The position numbers and the translations under genes are program-made. A stretch of 64,000 nucleotides of DNA from JBBTDV01 sp038042605 (lineage in GTDB: Bacteria; Bdellovibrionota; UBA1018), in assembly GCA_964358645.1 (NCBI GenBank), contig CAYHPW010000008.1, positions 1 to 64,000 of the forward strand, in the 5' to 3' direction. Within the stretch, counting starts at the first letter, position 1, and each line of letters opens with the position of its first letter. Shown one piece after another: positions 35,957-46,400 of this stretch. Below the pieces are notes generated by a model, which had not been told where the DNA came from, searched no databases, and saw only the letters and a list, made by a program, of their open reading frames with translations.

Positions 35957-37597
35957 ATGCGAATAGCAGCTCCATTAAACAATGATGTTAAACCAAGGCT
36001 TCAGTGGATCGAAGTCGCCAGTTTCGTACAGCTCCCTACAATACAGATCATCGGCTTGCCAGCCCAGGAAGTCAGCGAAGCAAAAGAGCGCATACGCGCG
36101 GCCATCCATGCAAGCGGGCTAGAGATCCCAAAACGCAGAATCATAGTGAACCTTTCACCTGCAAGTGTAATTAAACGGGGGACAGGGATCGATCTTGCGA
36201 TGGCAGTAGCGATACTAAGCAGTTCCATGGACAATAATGGTGAAACTATTCGGGCCAATGCTCGGAATCCGGCGCGCCCACCGCAAAAATCTCTAGCCGC
36301 ATGGGGAGAGCTTGGGCTAGACGGCGCCGTCAAGCCTGTTTCACAGATTGTCCGGGCAGTCTATGCAGCGTGGGATGCCAGCCTGGATTATCTCATGGTA
36401 GCTAGTGATGAATTTGCAAAAACCAAAGAAGCCCTAGCACTGCTCTGCGCTGGCAATATTCTTAAGAATCCGGCGCCGGCCATTATACCAGTTTCCTCAT
36501 TAGCTGAAGCATGGAAATTCCTGAACTGCACCGACAAATCATACACCATAGACTCGGGCATAGACCCAAGCATGCTTAAGACGGCAGAAAAACCTAAAAA
36601 ACCGATTAACGATTTCCATGATTTACTACCCCTTCCAGCACTCCTGGAGCGAAGCATAAGTTTATCCATAGTAGGCAGTCACCATCTACTTCTGCTTGGA
36701 CCAAAAGGTGCCGGTAAAAGTCACGCAATAGAATGGCTAATAACCCTACAGCCACCTTTTTCGCACAAGATACAAATAGAACGTGCCATCCTATCCGAAC
36801 TAAGGCTTGAAAACTGTAATCTGCAGTTGCCCGTGCGAAAAATCAGCCCTTACGTAAGACCATCGGCACTTATAGGCAAAGCAAGCCCGCAGTCCATATA
36901 TCCTGGAGAATTTTCGCTGGCGCACGGAGGGCTTTTAGTAGCGGATGAACTGCTGGAATGGCATCGCGACAGCCGCGAAGCCATGAGGGAGCCACTTGAA
37001 CGGTATACGGTGACGGTTACACGAGCTAGCGGTTCACTGGAATTCCCGGCCCAGTTCGTCCTGGCAGCAAGCGGTAACCTATGCCCATGTGGCGGATGGC
37101 CGCCTAATTTCATTGAAAATAAAAAAAATCGCAGAGAGACAGGACCGGTTTGCAAATGCAGCGTACAGGAAAGACATAGGTATCTTGGGAGACTTTCATC
37201 GGCAATACTAGACAGGATCGACCTAGTCTGCTTTGCCACATCGGCAGCACATACAATAGATCGAAACACCAGACAGACATCAAATATTATTGATGACCTT
37301 AGAAACAAGGTTTTCTCCGCAAGGGAACGCGCGATAAAATCATGGGGCGCACCGCCTGGTCTTCTTTCATCCGCAGAAATAGAATTATTAATAAAAGAGC
37401 ACCCAGGCTGGTCAGAGCACTTGAACTCTTCTGCTGACACAATCGGCGAACTATCATTACGCGGGAGGCACAAGATCGCCAGAATGGCGCTCAGCCTTGC
37501 TGCTATCAATGGCCAAACAAATCCGTCAGCCGCGGAATTCGCAGAAGCAACATATTACAGACATGAACGCCTTGGACATACGTCTAGCGCCTCTTGA
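35957..37597 (+). CDS. comM: ComM/YifB-like AAA+ ATPase (Mg-chelatase-like)
   Basis: Hexameric helicase that promotes branch migration during natural transformation. The N-terminal ChlI-like domain (QIIGLPAQEVSEAKERI, RRIIVNLSPA, GTGIDLAMAVAIL) is followed by the AAA+ core with Walker A GPKGAGKS, Walker B LLVADELLEW, NLCPCG zinc-type cysteines and RLSSAILDRIDL. The C-terminus ends GRHKIARMALSLAAI. 546 aa, slightly over the usual 506. The start ATG 35957 has no obvious ribosome site. comEC lies downstream, supporting a DNA-uptake role. Confidence 0.9.
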   Translation: MRIAAPLNNDVKPRLQWIEVASFVQLPTIQIIGLPAQEVSEAKERIRAAIHASGLEIPKRRIIVNLSPASVIKRGTGIDLAMAVAILSSSMDNNGETIRANARNPARPPQKSLAAWGELGLDGAVKPVSQIVRAVYAAWDASLDYLMVASDEFAKTKEALALLCAGNILKNPAPAIIPVSSLAEAWKFLNCTDKSYTIDSGIDPSMLKTAEKPKKPINDFHDLLPLPALLERSISLSIVGSHHLLLLGPKGAGKSHAIEWLITLQPPFSHKIQIERAILSELRLENCNLQLPVRKISPYVRPSALIGKASPQSIYPGEFSLAHGGLLVADELLEWHRDSREAMREPLERYTVTVTRASGSLEFPAQFVLAASGNLCPCGGWPPNFIENKKNRRETGPVCKCSVQERHRYLGRLSSAILDRIDLVCFATSAAHTIDRNTRQTSNIIDDLRNKVFSARERAIKSWGAPPGLLSSAEIELLIKEHPGWSEHLNSSADTIGELSLRGRHKIARMALSLAAINGQTNPSAAEFAEATYYRHERLGHTSSAS

Positions 37598-38018
37598 GCA
37601 GCTGGTCTTTGGCCTTGTTTATGATCTCGGCTATGCGTTGTATCTCTTTCCATTCTTGGGACTCCGGGGATACGGACTTCCCAACCCGATCAGGATGATA
37701 ACGCTTCATCAAAGTCCTGTAAGCTTTTTGAATTTGCTCATCAGTTGCATGAGGAGAGACGCCAAGTATTTCATGAGGCGCACCCTGGGTACGCATGCCT
37801 TCAAGAAAAAGCCGTGTCTTGTGTTTTGTGCTTCCATTTTTTCGCGAGAACCTCGGTCTGTCCGCTTCCCTTAAGCTAAACATCGATTCACGCGTTTTTC
37901 CAATTCTTAAAAGCCACAGTAACGCTGATATTATAACCACGCCAACGACTGCCATTAGAATGTACAAAACAGCGGCGCCAGGTACTCCGATAATCCTGAC
38001 CAAAAACTCGCGAATCAT
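37584..38018 (-). CDS. Membrane-anchored J-domain protein
   Basis: The 144-aa product has one hydrophobic helix at about residues 15-36, a basic linker and a J domain at the C-terminus (about residues 80-142), with HPD inside KRYHPDRVG. J proteins stimulate Hsp70 (DnaK). Here the layout, membrane anchor first and J domain at the end, resembles DjlA or TIM14-type tethered co-chaperones, and would bring DnaK to the inner membrane. Its end overlaps comM by 14 bp in convergent orientation. The partner process is unknown. Confidence 0.85.
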   Translation of the reverse strand: MIREFLVRIIGVPGAAVLYILMAVVGVVIISALLWLLRIGKTRESMFSLREADRPRFSRKNGSTKHKTRLFLEGMRTQGAPHEILGVSPHATDEQIQKAYRTLMKRYHPDRVGKSVSPESQEWKEIQRIAEIINKAKDQLLKRR

Positions 38019-38103
38019 TAGTTAATCTTGCCCTAAAAATCGCAAATATAAAACCAAGTCTGGCACAATCCATGCCTTAGTTAATTTCATAATCAATATT
38101 CAA

Positions 38104-40209
38104 ATGGTCATCAGAATAATCATAACGTATATATTTGCCGGATTCCTGCCTCTGCCAGCGCTTGTAATGGCAGCTACAACCTCAAATTCTGCCATATACG
38201 CGCGCACAGCGGAGTTTAATTTCTGCTCAGGAATTAGATTCGCCGTAAGAACAGGGAAGCCATCATGCTGGGCCAGGTTCCCTGCATCTGGCAATGAACT
38301 TTGTCTGTCACGTGATTTATGGATCAGCATGCTTAAGGATCAAAAAACACCCTGTGGAAAATGGATCGGGCGATGGCGTGTGGTGCCCTTTTTGGACAAC
38401 GACATCAATCACCACGGCACGCACAAGCAAGTTAGACAACGTTTTATCGCCAAGCAATTCATTCCTAAAAAAAATGAAACCGCTGATTTTGTATGGAAAT
38501 TTCCTGCATATTTCATGAACCGCGTGGAATCCATCCGTGAAATGATCTCTGCCAACTTAAGCCCCCATGATGCACTCGGTGTATGCCGCAAACTGATCAT
38601 AAACGAAAGCGCCAGATCAGACGCATCCGAAATAATACGACGTCTTGGTTTTGTTCATGTACTCACGGCAACCGGTATTCATCTCTATGCGCTTGCTAGC
38701 TGGCTTGACCGCGCAATACAAGCAATATTCATTTTCTTAGGCCTGTCGGCCAGGCACGGCCTTGTGATGAGGAGGATATGCGTAGCTTTAGCCTGGTCAT
38801 CAGCTTGGATTCTATCTGGCGCCAGGCCTGGAATGCTAAGGCCGCTGCTTGTAGTAAGCATGCGAAGCATGGCTAAGCTAGCTGGCTTTAGGTGGCGCAG
38901 ATGGAGTCCATTATCTACGGCCATTCTTATAGATTTATCAATAGGTGGATTTTTACACATCATTAATCCAAACTCCAACAGCATATGGTCACCCGGCCGC
39001 ATGGCTTATGCTTTGGCGGTCGGGGGCGGGCTGTTAGTAGTGGACTCACGGGCACATGGTATACGCACACACTTTGCAATGGCCGTAAGTTCCTGGGTAT
39101 TCCTGGCCATCGTAGACGCCTGGGTTGATAATACCGTCGCACTCGCCACACCACTACTAAGCATTATTACAATACCGCTGTTTTGCCTGGTGATTTATCC
39201 ATCAGCATTGTTTACGCTGCTACTACATCTATTGAAGTTCACTGAATTTTCCACTTTCACATCATCACTGATCGCTGATGCTGCGACTTTTATTATTTCA
39301 AAGGCATGGCTTATGACAGCATCCTTCGAAACTCTGTGGCTGGTTCCGAAATGGGCCTTGCTGGCTGGAGTATTTTTCGCAACTTTATATATGTTAGCAA
39401 GACATATGTTTGTGAGGCGTTGGTTCCATGCAGTATTTTTGTTTTTCATAATTACATCGTTCCTGGCCGGCATACGCGCAGTAACAACAATAAACGCAAC
39501 AAACTCACAGCATGCAGAAAAACAGCACTACGCTATGCAAGTGGAACAACTCGATGTAGGCCAAGGAGACGCTGCGCTGGTTATCATGCCGGATGGGCGT
39601 GCCGGCTTGGTTGATGCAGGCCCTGGATCCGCGCTTTCGTATGACAGGTGGCTTAGGATCATGAGTCAGCGGAACTTGACGTCACTGGATTGGGTCTTCC
39701 TCACGCACTCGGATGAAGATCATTCCGGCGGACTTACCAACCTTTCCTCACTCATGCCTATAGGGTGCGTGGACGCGCCTTCAGCCAATAACAAATCCAG
39801 TTGTGTCCCATTTGATTCGCTGGCGGTATGGCAAAATTCTTCCAGAAATTCTTCTGGGAATTCTCTTATGAAGGCTATTTTAATCCCCTTGGCAAATGGC
39901 GGATATTACATCTCCGCAGGCGATGCTTCAAAAAAACAAGAAATCGCGCTAACACACTGGCTTAAGGGACAACTACCAAAAATTAGAAAAGGCCCAAGAA
40001 TTCTTAAGATCAGCCATCATGGCTCCAAACACTCAACAGCATCGGGATTTTTGGATCTACTAATGCCAAGCACCGCATGGATCTCAGCAGGCCTGACAAA
40101 CCATTATGGGCACCCGTCTCTGATCGTGTTAAAAAACCTGGACAAAAAACGCATAATGATCAGGCGAACCGACCATGACGGAATCCTTAGCACTAATAAC
40201 GAGGATTAA
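38104..40209 (+). CDS. comEC: DNA internalisation channel protein ComEC/Rec2
   Basis: Inner-membrane channel through which single-stranded DNA enters during transformation. The 701-aa product has a short N-terminal region, a polytopic competence domain (about residues 150-455, with FVHVLTATGIHLYALA and LSARHGL) and a C-terminal metallo-beta-lactamase domain: LDVGQGDAALVI, then LTHSDEDHSGGL as metal site, ISHHGSKHS and NHYGHPS. The N-terminal OB region is shorter than in B. subtilis. It lies downstream of comM. The end overlaps the SDR gene by 4 bp on the other strand. Confidence 0.9.
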   Translation: MVIRIIITYIFAGFLPLPALVMAATTSNSAIYARTAEFNFCSGIRFAVRTGKPSCWARFPASGNELCLSRDLWISMLKDQKTPCGKWIGRWRVVPFLDNDINHHGTHKQVRQRFIAKQFIPKKNETADFVWKFPAYFMNRVESIREMISANLSPHDALGVCRKLIINESARSDASEIIRRLGFVHVLTATGIHLYALASWLDRAIQAIFIFLGLSARHGLVMRRICVALAWSSAWILSGARPGMLRPLLVVSMRSMAKLAGFRWRRWSPLSTAILIDLSIGGFLHIINPNSNSIWSPGRMAYALAVGGGLLVVDSRAHGIRTHFAMAVSSWVFLAIVDAWVDNTVALATPLLSIITIPLFCLVIYPSALFTLLLHLLKFTEFSTFTSSLIADAATFIISKAWLMTASFETLWLVPKWALLAGVFFATLYMLARHMFVRRWFHAVFLFFIITSFLAGIRAVTTINATNSQHAEKQHYAMQVEQLDVGQGDAALVIMPDGRAGLVDAGPGSALSYDRWLRIMSQRNLTSLDWVFLTHSDEDHSGGLTNLSSLMPIGCVDAPSANNKSSCVPFDSLAVWQNSSRNSSGNSLMKAILIPLANGGYYISAGDASKKQEIALTHWLKGQLPKIRKGPRILKISHHGSKHSTASGFLDLLMPSTAWISAGLTNHYGHPSLIVLKNLDKKRIMIRRTDHDGILSTNNED

Positions 40210-41000
40210 AGAAGAAGCCTACCACCATCCACCACAAACACATCGCCGGTCACCCAGGATGCATCTTCACCTAGAAAGAAACGTATAGCACCGGCCACAT
40301 CACCTGGCTCACCCACCCGTCCCATTGGAAAAGCGGCGCCGCGCTTTGCATAAAATTCCTCTAGCTCTGATTGCGTGTGTATGTAGGCTTCGTGAAGCGG
40401 TGATTTTACGATCCCGGGACAAACACAGTTCACGGTTATATTGTCCTTGCCGAGCTCCTTTGCCAGTGTCTTGGTCAAATGAATCATCGCTGCTTTGGAA
40501 ACCGAATACGCAAGAGCGAAGTGATTCGGCAAAATCCCAGCCGTAGACGAAACATTCACTATGCGGCCTCCGCTAGAACCACGGGCCATGGTCCCGACCA
40601 CGGCCTGGATCAGCAGAAACGGCGCTTTTAAATTCACGCTGATTGCCTCATCCCATGAGGCCTCCGAAGTTGAAGACAGACCGCCAAGCGGGTAAATCCC
40701 GGCATTATTGACGAGCCCGTATATTCCCCTGTAACTGCCTACAACTTTTTCGACGGTGTGCTTTATCTGCCGTGGATCCTTGAGATCACAAACGAAAGTG
40801 CTCACGCAATCTGACATGGAAGAACTACGTGCTACATTCGACAAAACATGCGCGGCTTCCTCAAGCTTTGCTTTGTTCCTGCCTAGCAAAGCAAGGCGGT
40901 AAGATTTTGTTTCCAGAAGGACTTTGGCTGTCTCAAGCCCTATACCGCTCCCAGCGCCAGTAATAAGGACTGTTTTTAACTGTTGTTTTTCTGCTGACAT
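40206..41000 (-). CDS. Short-chain dehydrogenase/reductase
   Basis: Classical SDR of 264 aa. The cofactor loop TGAGSGIG is at residues 15-22, NNAG in the fourth strand, catalytic Ser in VSSTAG and YxxxK in YSVSK; the tail VTGDVFVVDGGRLLL is typical of FabG-like enzymes. No residue specific for NADP(H) or NAD(H) can be fixed with confidence. The substrate is unknown: 3-oxoacyl-ACP reductase, sugar or alcohol dehydrogenase are all possible. It faces away from the protease gene across a 173-bp region holding a 32-bp perfect palindrome. Confidence 0.85.
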   Translation of the reverse strand: MSAEKQQLKTVLITGAGSGIGLETAKVLLETKSYRLALLGRNKAKLEEAAHVLSNVARSSSMSDCVSTFVCDLKDPRQIKHTVEKVVGSYRGIYGLVNNAGIYPLGGLSSTSEASWDEAISVNLKAPFLLIQAVVGTMARGSSGGRIVNVSSTAGILPNHFALAYSVSKAAMIHLTKTLAKELGKDNITVNCVCPGIVKSPLHEAYIHTQSELEEFYAKRGAAFPMGRVGEPGDVAGAIRFFLGEDASWVTGDVFVVDGGRLLL

Positions 41001-41097
41001 TGTTTATTAAGCCTACCAAAAACATATAAACACATCTATTTGTTTTTATTAGATAAAAGAAATCCAATCAAAAATAATTCATGTAGCTTGCCTTAGG

Positions 41098-41129
41098 CCT
41101 GACACTAATAGTATACTATTAGTGTCAGG
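41098..41129. promoter_or_regulatory. 32-bp perfect palindrome between divergent genes
   Basis: The half-site CCTGACACTAATAGTA is followed immediately by its exact reverse complement, with no loop and no mismatch. It lies 98 bp from the SDR start and 45 bp from the protease start, in an AT-rich divergent spacer. As RNA it would fold into a long stem, but no T-run follows on either strand, so a standard terminator is unlikely. An operator for a dimeric or tetrameric repressor, or a cruciform site, fits better. The symmetry is direct; the role is inference. Confidence 0.65.
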
Positions 41130-41173
41130 TTATTAAAAGGGGGAGGCTTTTAACTAATAAAAGCTTGTTTTAT

Positions 41174-41971
41174 ATGCCGAAATCACTCTCAGCAACTTTA
41201 ACAAGTTTAGCGCTGGCCATGGTATTGACAACACTGATCAGCAATTGCGCGATTCAAAACCAAACTTCAGAAAAGTTCATTAAAGACTGCGTATTACCAC
41301 AGGACCAAGTCGGCACGCTCTCTGGACGGTGGAACGTCACCGCTGTACCGGTCGCGTTTCATGAAGGTGATTTTTCAGTGGAAGAGACACAGGACATCAT
41401 CAAGGCCGCCGACACGTGGAATCGCTTCTATAGCTATAGTTTAAAAATGGCGGCACTAGATTATGGCGACCCATCAAACCCGAGAACATCAAGCATAGCC
41501 AAGCCACAAGCGCTTTGTTCGGAAGGCCTTATACAAGGCAAGAGATTCGTCGGGAACGTTGTGATTTACAAGCAAACCCCCTGGCCATACCCAAGCTCAC
41601 CGGATGCGATTGCTTTGACTAGTTTTTGTCCGGCCTCCGTGAAGTCACAACCTCTTCCGCTAATGTACATGGCGATCATGGAAGTCAATTACCAGAACTT
41701 CTTTGTGGATGGCCGCAAGCTGCCAGATCTGCAGTCGATCTTCCTTCATGAATTTGGCCACCTGATGGGCCTTGACCACAGCTGTGAACGTACGAATAAA
41801 GACGGGGTACCAAATTGCACAAACCCTGAAATGAACCAGGATTATTATCGCGCCGTAATGTTCCCGATTTTCGCGTTTAATACCACTGGATCTGGTGAAC
41901 AAAAAAGAATGCTTCTACAAAATGACCAAGGCAGGGCTAACTGCCTATATAGTGATTTTATAGAAAAATAG
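41174..41971 (+). CDS. Exported metzincin-type zinc metalloprotease (lipoprotein)
   Basis: Zinc motif HEFGHLMGLDH at residues 192-202 (HExxHxxGxxH), with a Met-turn-like VMFPIF about 35 residues later, marks a metzincin/matrixin-type peptidase. The signal sequence ends in LISNC, a lipobox-like site, so the protease may be lipid-anchored at the surface or in the periplasm. Scattered Cys suggest disulfides. I take ATG 41174 (TTG 41165 is the other choice); the strong GGGGGAGG lies too far upstream to decide. A Cys-rich lipoprotein gene follows after 20 bp and may be its partner or substrate. Confidence 0.8.
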   Translation: MPKSLSATLTSLALAMVLTTLISNCAIQNQTSEKFIKDCVLPQDQVGTLSGRWNVTAVPVAFHEGDFSVEETQDIIKAADTWNRFYSYSLKMAALDYGDPSNPRTSSIAKPQALCSEGLIQGKRFVGNVVIYKQTPWPYPSSPDAIALTSFCPASVKSQPLPLMYMAIMEVNYQNFFVDGRKLPDLQSIFLHEFGHLMGLDHSCERTNKDGVPNCTNPEMNQDYYRAVMFPIFAFNTTGSGEQKRMLLQNDQGRANCLYSDFIEK

Positions 41972-41991
41972 CCTAAAATTAGGATGTACCT

Positions 41992-43455
41992 ATGGAACTG
42001 AAAATAAAACCAGCTAAACTCATGGTAGCTCTTTTATCACTCTCACTCTCAATTCCATCCTGCATACCATCCAACCAGAGCAACCAGCAAAAAACAAAGC
42101 TACCATCCACCACCTTGCCCACAGCCGGCGGTCAACAAGCAGCAGATAATTCAACTGTACAATGCGATGACTTGGACGAGACTAGCCCACTAAGGAAAGT
42201 CTGCAAAGATTGTTACGATTACGTCTCGTCATCACAGTGCCAAAGTAATATGAATTCTCGCGACTGCGTTGATTTTTTCAATATATGCCTAGTTCGAAGC
42301 CTGAGGGCTGGATTTCTCTGTGTTAAAACATGCAAAGATGACCAAACACTCCAACCAGCCACATGCACATGCACTGAAAAAGAACAAAATGGGACGATTA
42401 CAAACGACAATGACCTGATCGATGTAGGACAAGTGGCCTATGGACCGCCAGCCGTAACGGCATACTGGCCAAACAGTGTGCAAAACACAAAAACGGAACT
42501 TAGTTTATGTAAAGCCACAACTCCACCGATAAGTTTTTTTATCCAAAACAGATCAGGGGCGATCCCCGACAGAAACACATACACTTCAAATATTCAAAAT
42601 GGATCGTGTCCGATGCTTGATCCGGTTAAACTTGAACTAATAGAGCCAACCTCGTCAGGATACGGACTTGCGTCATCAACATTATCCATCAAAACAACCG
42701 GGACAGGTTCTTTTTCAACATACTCCTACAACGATTTTGAAAGCGATGCCGCAGGACCAGGATGGAGCGGCACAAGCACAGCGGTTTCCAACGGAAGGAA
42801 CGGCACGCCATCTTTTACAAAATTCCTAGGGCGATACAGCAATAATAACTATGTAAAACTAAGTTTAAACAACAAAGCACCCGGCAACTACATGCTGAGT
42901 TTTGATTTTTATGCCATTGATGCGTGGACAGGCACTCAAGGCAATCACAAGTTTAATGTAACACTGACATCGACAGATGGTGATAAAAGCGTTGAAAGCA
43001 CTATATTCAGCAATCTCTTCACTAATGACTTTATCAATCCACAGTCATATCTTGCGCCACCAACGGTGTCGGGATTGGATATCGACGATAACGATGATGG
43101 AAATGAAATGAACGATTCCATTTACAGGCTCAACATATCATTCAGCCATATCTGCCCCAAAGGAAGCAGCCTCTGCGCCATGACACTTAAGTTTCATGGC
43201 TCAAATCTAAACTCAAATACAAAATGGGGTTTGGACAACATCGGCGTCATGCCGATACATACATGTGGTGTAAAATATACTTTCACCGACAGCAATCAAC
43301 TCACGTCAACATATTGCATGCGCTTTAATATCTTAAACACTTGCGGCCTGATGAACAGCGCCGGCACTCACGGCTGCACGTGTTTTGGAATGCCTACCGC
43401 CTCAGGTACCGCATCATACTTCACACCAATTCAGCAAGACGGGCTTTGTCAATAA
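41992..43455 (+). CDS. Cys-rich surface lipoprotein of unknown function (487 aa)
   Basis: The signal sequence ends in SIPSC (residue about 24), a lipobox-like site. A Cys-dense region follows (about residues 58-130, with CKDCYDY, CQSN and CTCTEKE). Then comes a beta-rich domain that begins YNDFESDAAGPGWSG and continues with YVKLSLNNKAPGNYMLSFDFYAIDAW, read here in two parts as a jelly-roll or lectin-like pattern; DIDDNDDGNEMND could bind calcium. A second group of Cys closes the protein. AGGAT precedes the ATG. It is translated with the metalloprotease upstream. Confidence 0.7.
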   Translation: MELKIKPAKLMVALLSLSLSIPSCIPSNQSNQQKTKLPSTTLPTAGGQQAADNSTVQCDDLDETSPLRKVCKDCYDYVSSSQCQSNMNSRDCVDFFNICLVRSLRAGFLCVKTCKDDQTLQPATCTCTEKEQNGTITNDNDLIDVGQVAYGPPAVTAYWPNSVQNTKTELSLCKATTPPISFFIQNRSGAIPDRNTYTSNIQNGSCPMLDPVKLELIEPTSSGYGLASSTLSIKTTGTGSFSTYSYNDFESDAAGPGWSGTSTAVSNGRNGTPSFTKFLGRYSNNNYVKLSLNNKAPGNYMLSFDFYAIDAWTGTQGNHKFNVTLTSTDGDKSVESTIFSNLFTNDFINPQSYLAPPTVSGLDIDDNDDGNEMNDSIYRLNISFSHICPKGSSLCAMTLKFHGSNLNSNTKWGLDNIGVMPIHTCGVKYTFTDSNQLTSTYCMRFNILNTCGLMNSAGTHGCTCFGMPTASGTASYFTPIQQDGLCQ

Positions 43456-43479
43456 CATAGTCAGGGATCACCTCTCTAC

Positions 43480-46400
43480 TCAGGAGAGCTGCGACACTAC
43501 GGAGCGGACCAGGCTTGGCGAACCAATAGCACGAAGCGACTGTATAATATCCCTAGCAAGGTCCTTTGATATACCGTGTGGATCAATCATCTCTATTATT
43601 GGCAGTACAGCAGATTTGTCCTTTATCTTCCCCAGCGCGACAACCGCTTGCTTTTGCACCATTAAATCAACATCCTTTAATAATTGTACAAGCATTGGTA
43701 CGCACTCCTGCAACTCAGCCATGAATAGCTTAACCGTTTTGGAATCAGACTTGAGGTGCTCGTAAAGCTGGTGCTGTCCAGCTATCATGGTCAGCTCACC
43801 AAGAGCAAACGCGGCACTACTCCTCATAAGAGCGTCGGAATGCATCAACATCGGCTTAAGCGTGCCAATGACTTCAAGGTGGCCTGCTGCGAATAGTGCC
43901 ATGGCCGCATTGGCCTTTATGCGGTTATTTCTACTGGAGAGCAGTGGTAAGATCATATCAATGCATTTAGGACTTCTCACTTGACCCATGGCCTCCACGA
44001 CGTTTGCGATGATCCTTTCATTGGATGAGCTTAAAAACCGAATCAGACCGAGGACTCGATCCGTAGTACAGATCTTGCCAATCGTCGAGATAACTGCTGA
44101 GATGACTTTTTCAGACCCTTCATACTTGAGACTATGAAACAACTCTTCCAGCACTTCTTCACTATCACGTTGCGCGAGCTTTGCGACCGCACCGGCGGCA
44201 CACAAGCGCAGCCATTCATTATTGTCCCTGAGCATTTTCATTACTTGAGGCAATGCTTTTTGATTTCTGGACTGACCGAGCAACTCTATACTTCTTCGCT
44301 TTAACTCAACATCACCGCCACGCAGATTGTTTATCAGTACATCCAGGTCCCTGACTCCTATGAGTTCATAAACAAGGACACTTTCCTCTTTTCCGCGGAT
44401 TTTTTCATTGGATAGTTCGCTGTAGTCAAGCAGTCCCCTAACCTTCTCTTCTACATGGCCAGAAAAAACAATCCTTGTGTACTTGCCATGCTTTGAAAGC
44501 TTCTCAATGCGGTTAGCAAGATTTACGACGTCACCGATCACTGTGAAGTCCATCCTGTCTTTCGAGCCAATCGGGCCGGATATTATTTCACCATGAGTGA
44601 TCCCGACGCCTATCTCAAGCGGCTGGCGGCCACTGGATTCACGCCGCTTATTAAACTGCGCGAGCCTGTCCCTCATTTCAAGGCCGCAATATATGGCCTT
44701 GAGCGCAGTAGCCACACCACCTTTGTTTTCGTCATAACCTGGTTGTTCAGCTGGCCGCCTTATGGTGCTAGCTTCTTCCTCAGTATAAAAAACCGCAAGT
44801 AGTGCGTCGCCTATGAATTTATCAACCTCGCCGCCATACTTGTATACGACATCAACCATTTCTGAAAAATACTCATTCAACATGGCCGTAACTTCCTCGG
44901 CGTCCATGTGCTCGCAATGTGCGACGAAATCACGTATATCACTGAACAAGATAGTGGCCGAAACCCGCTGGCCGCCGATCTTTGCACCATCCGGAGAATC
45001 TGGAGCCGCCATTATCTGACGGTAAGTGGAATCAGAAAGATATTTCCTAAGTTCCTTTTTCTTGCGCAGTTCTGATGTCATCGCGTTGAATGCACTGACA
45101 AGCTCACCGATTTCGTCATTTTTTTTAATATCCACCGAAACATCATAGTCACCTGACGTCACCTTCTGAACGCCAATGACCAGCCTCCTGATTGGCGCCA
45201 AAAGAAGCTGGGCGAAAAACACCGCTACTATCAAACCAAGCGCTGTTGAAGGAATTAGATCTATCAGCACCTGCCTCCTTATGGACGCGATGCTTTGATT
45301 GAGCGTGCGGTAGCTAAAGACATATTCAATAAAAAAAAGAGGCTCCTCAGCATCCACCTTCTGAACATCACCCTTACCCAGAATTATCACTTTCTGCAGG
45401 CGTTCACCTTCACGGGTGGTTTCCTGTGAAACAAGCCCCTGCATGCGGACCTGCTCCAGCAGATCAGCGGGCAGCTCTGAGGCTGGCATTTCCGAGAGCT
45501 TCGCGTTGACATCCGCGGATTGTGACAACGATGGTGGCAATGATGGAGACAAAAAAGCCTGCTCACTGTCGAAGAGCACCCTGTTATTTCTGGCTGAAAT
45601 GATCCTCAACATAAGGAGGTTTTCATTGCTTGCAATAATCCGCTTTATTTCAGGGACAAAACGCTCGGCATATTGAAAATAAAAATGATTACTAAAAGCC
45701 GAAACAACTTGCGTTGTTGAGAACTGACCAAATACGGCCAATTCCTTCTTAAGTCTTTCCGCTTGCTCACGGCTCTGCAGCGAAGAAAGCGTTACGAATA
45801 CTATGCTGGCCGTGATTATATTAACCGCTATGATCGTAAAAATAAACTTGGCCTTAAGCCGCCAGTAGCGTCGCCACAGCACTCTCAGTTCCTGCCATTT
45901 TCGCAGGAACACCCCTCGCTTCCACCAGCGCCTGAATATCATCACCACAACCGCTGACAATGCAAACAGTATAAAAATCCTGATTGCTATGGCGGATCCA
46001 TCAAAAAAATACAGGACGCCATACATCCCGGAAGGCACAAAAACACGGACATCGAACCTTTCTATCAAAACTGTTGAATCCTCAGTGCCTAATAATTTCA
46101 ATATTTCAGGATCAGCTTTAATTTTGGCTGACTGCGAACTTTGCGAGGAATCAAACAACACTTCACCAGCGCTCTGGCCGGAACGCACGGTTATAAGAAG
46201 CCGTTTAACCGGTGTAGTACCGCCCCCACCGTTTAAAATCTTTTTTACCCCGGGAAGGAATTGCTCTTCGTAGAAAAAATAAAAATTAGCCTGGAAGAGG
46301 TTTATGACTTTGGCGTGGTTGACCTTGAGAAAAGCAAGGCTTTCCCTTGCCAGGCCATTCATCAAACTGCTCTTATACGCACTCAGCGCAAGAACATATA

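Noticed and set aside
36850..37509. 219-codon frame antisense to comM
   Set aside because: Covers the conserved AAA+ region of comM; no start signal and no recognisable domain.
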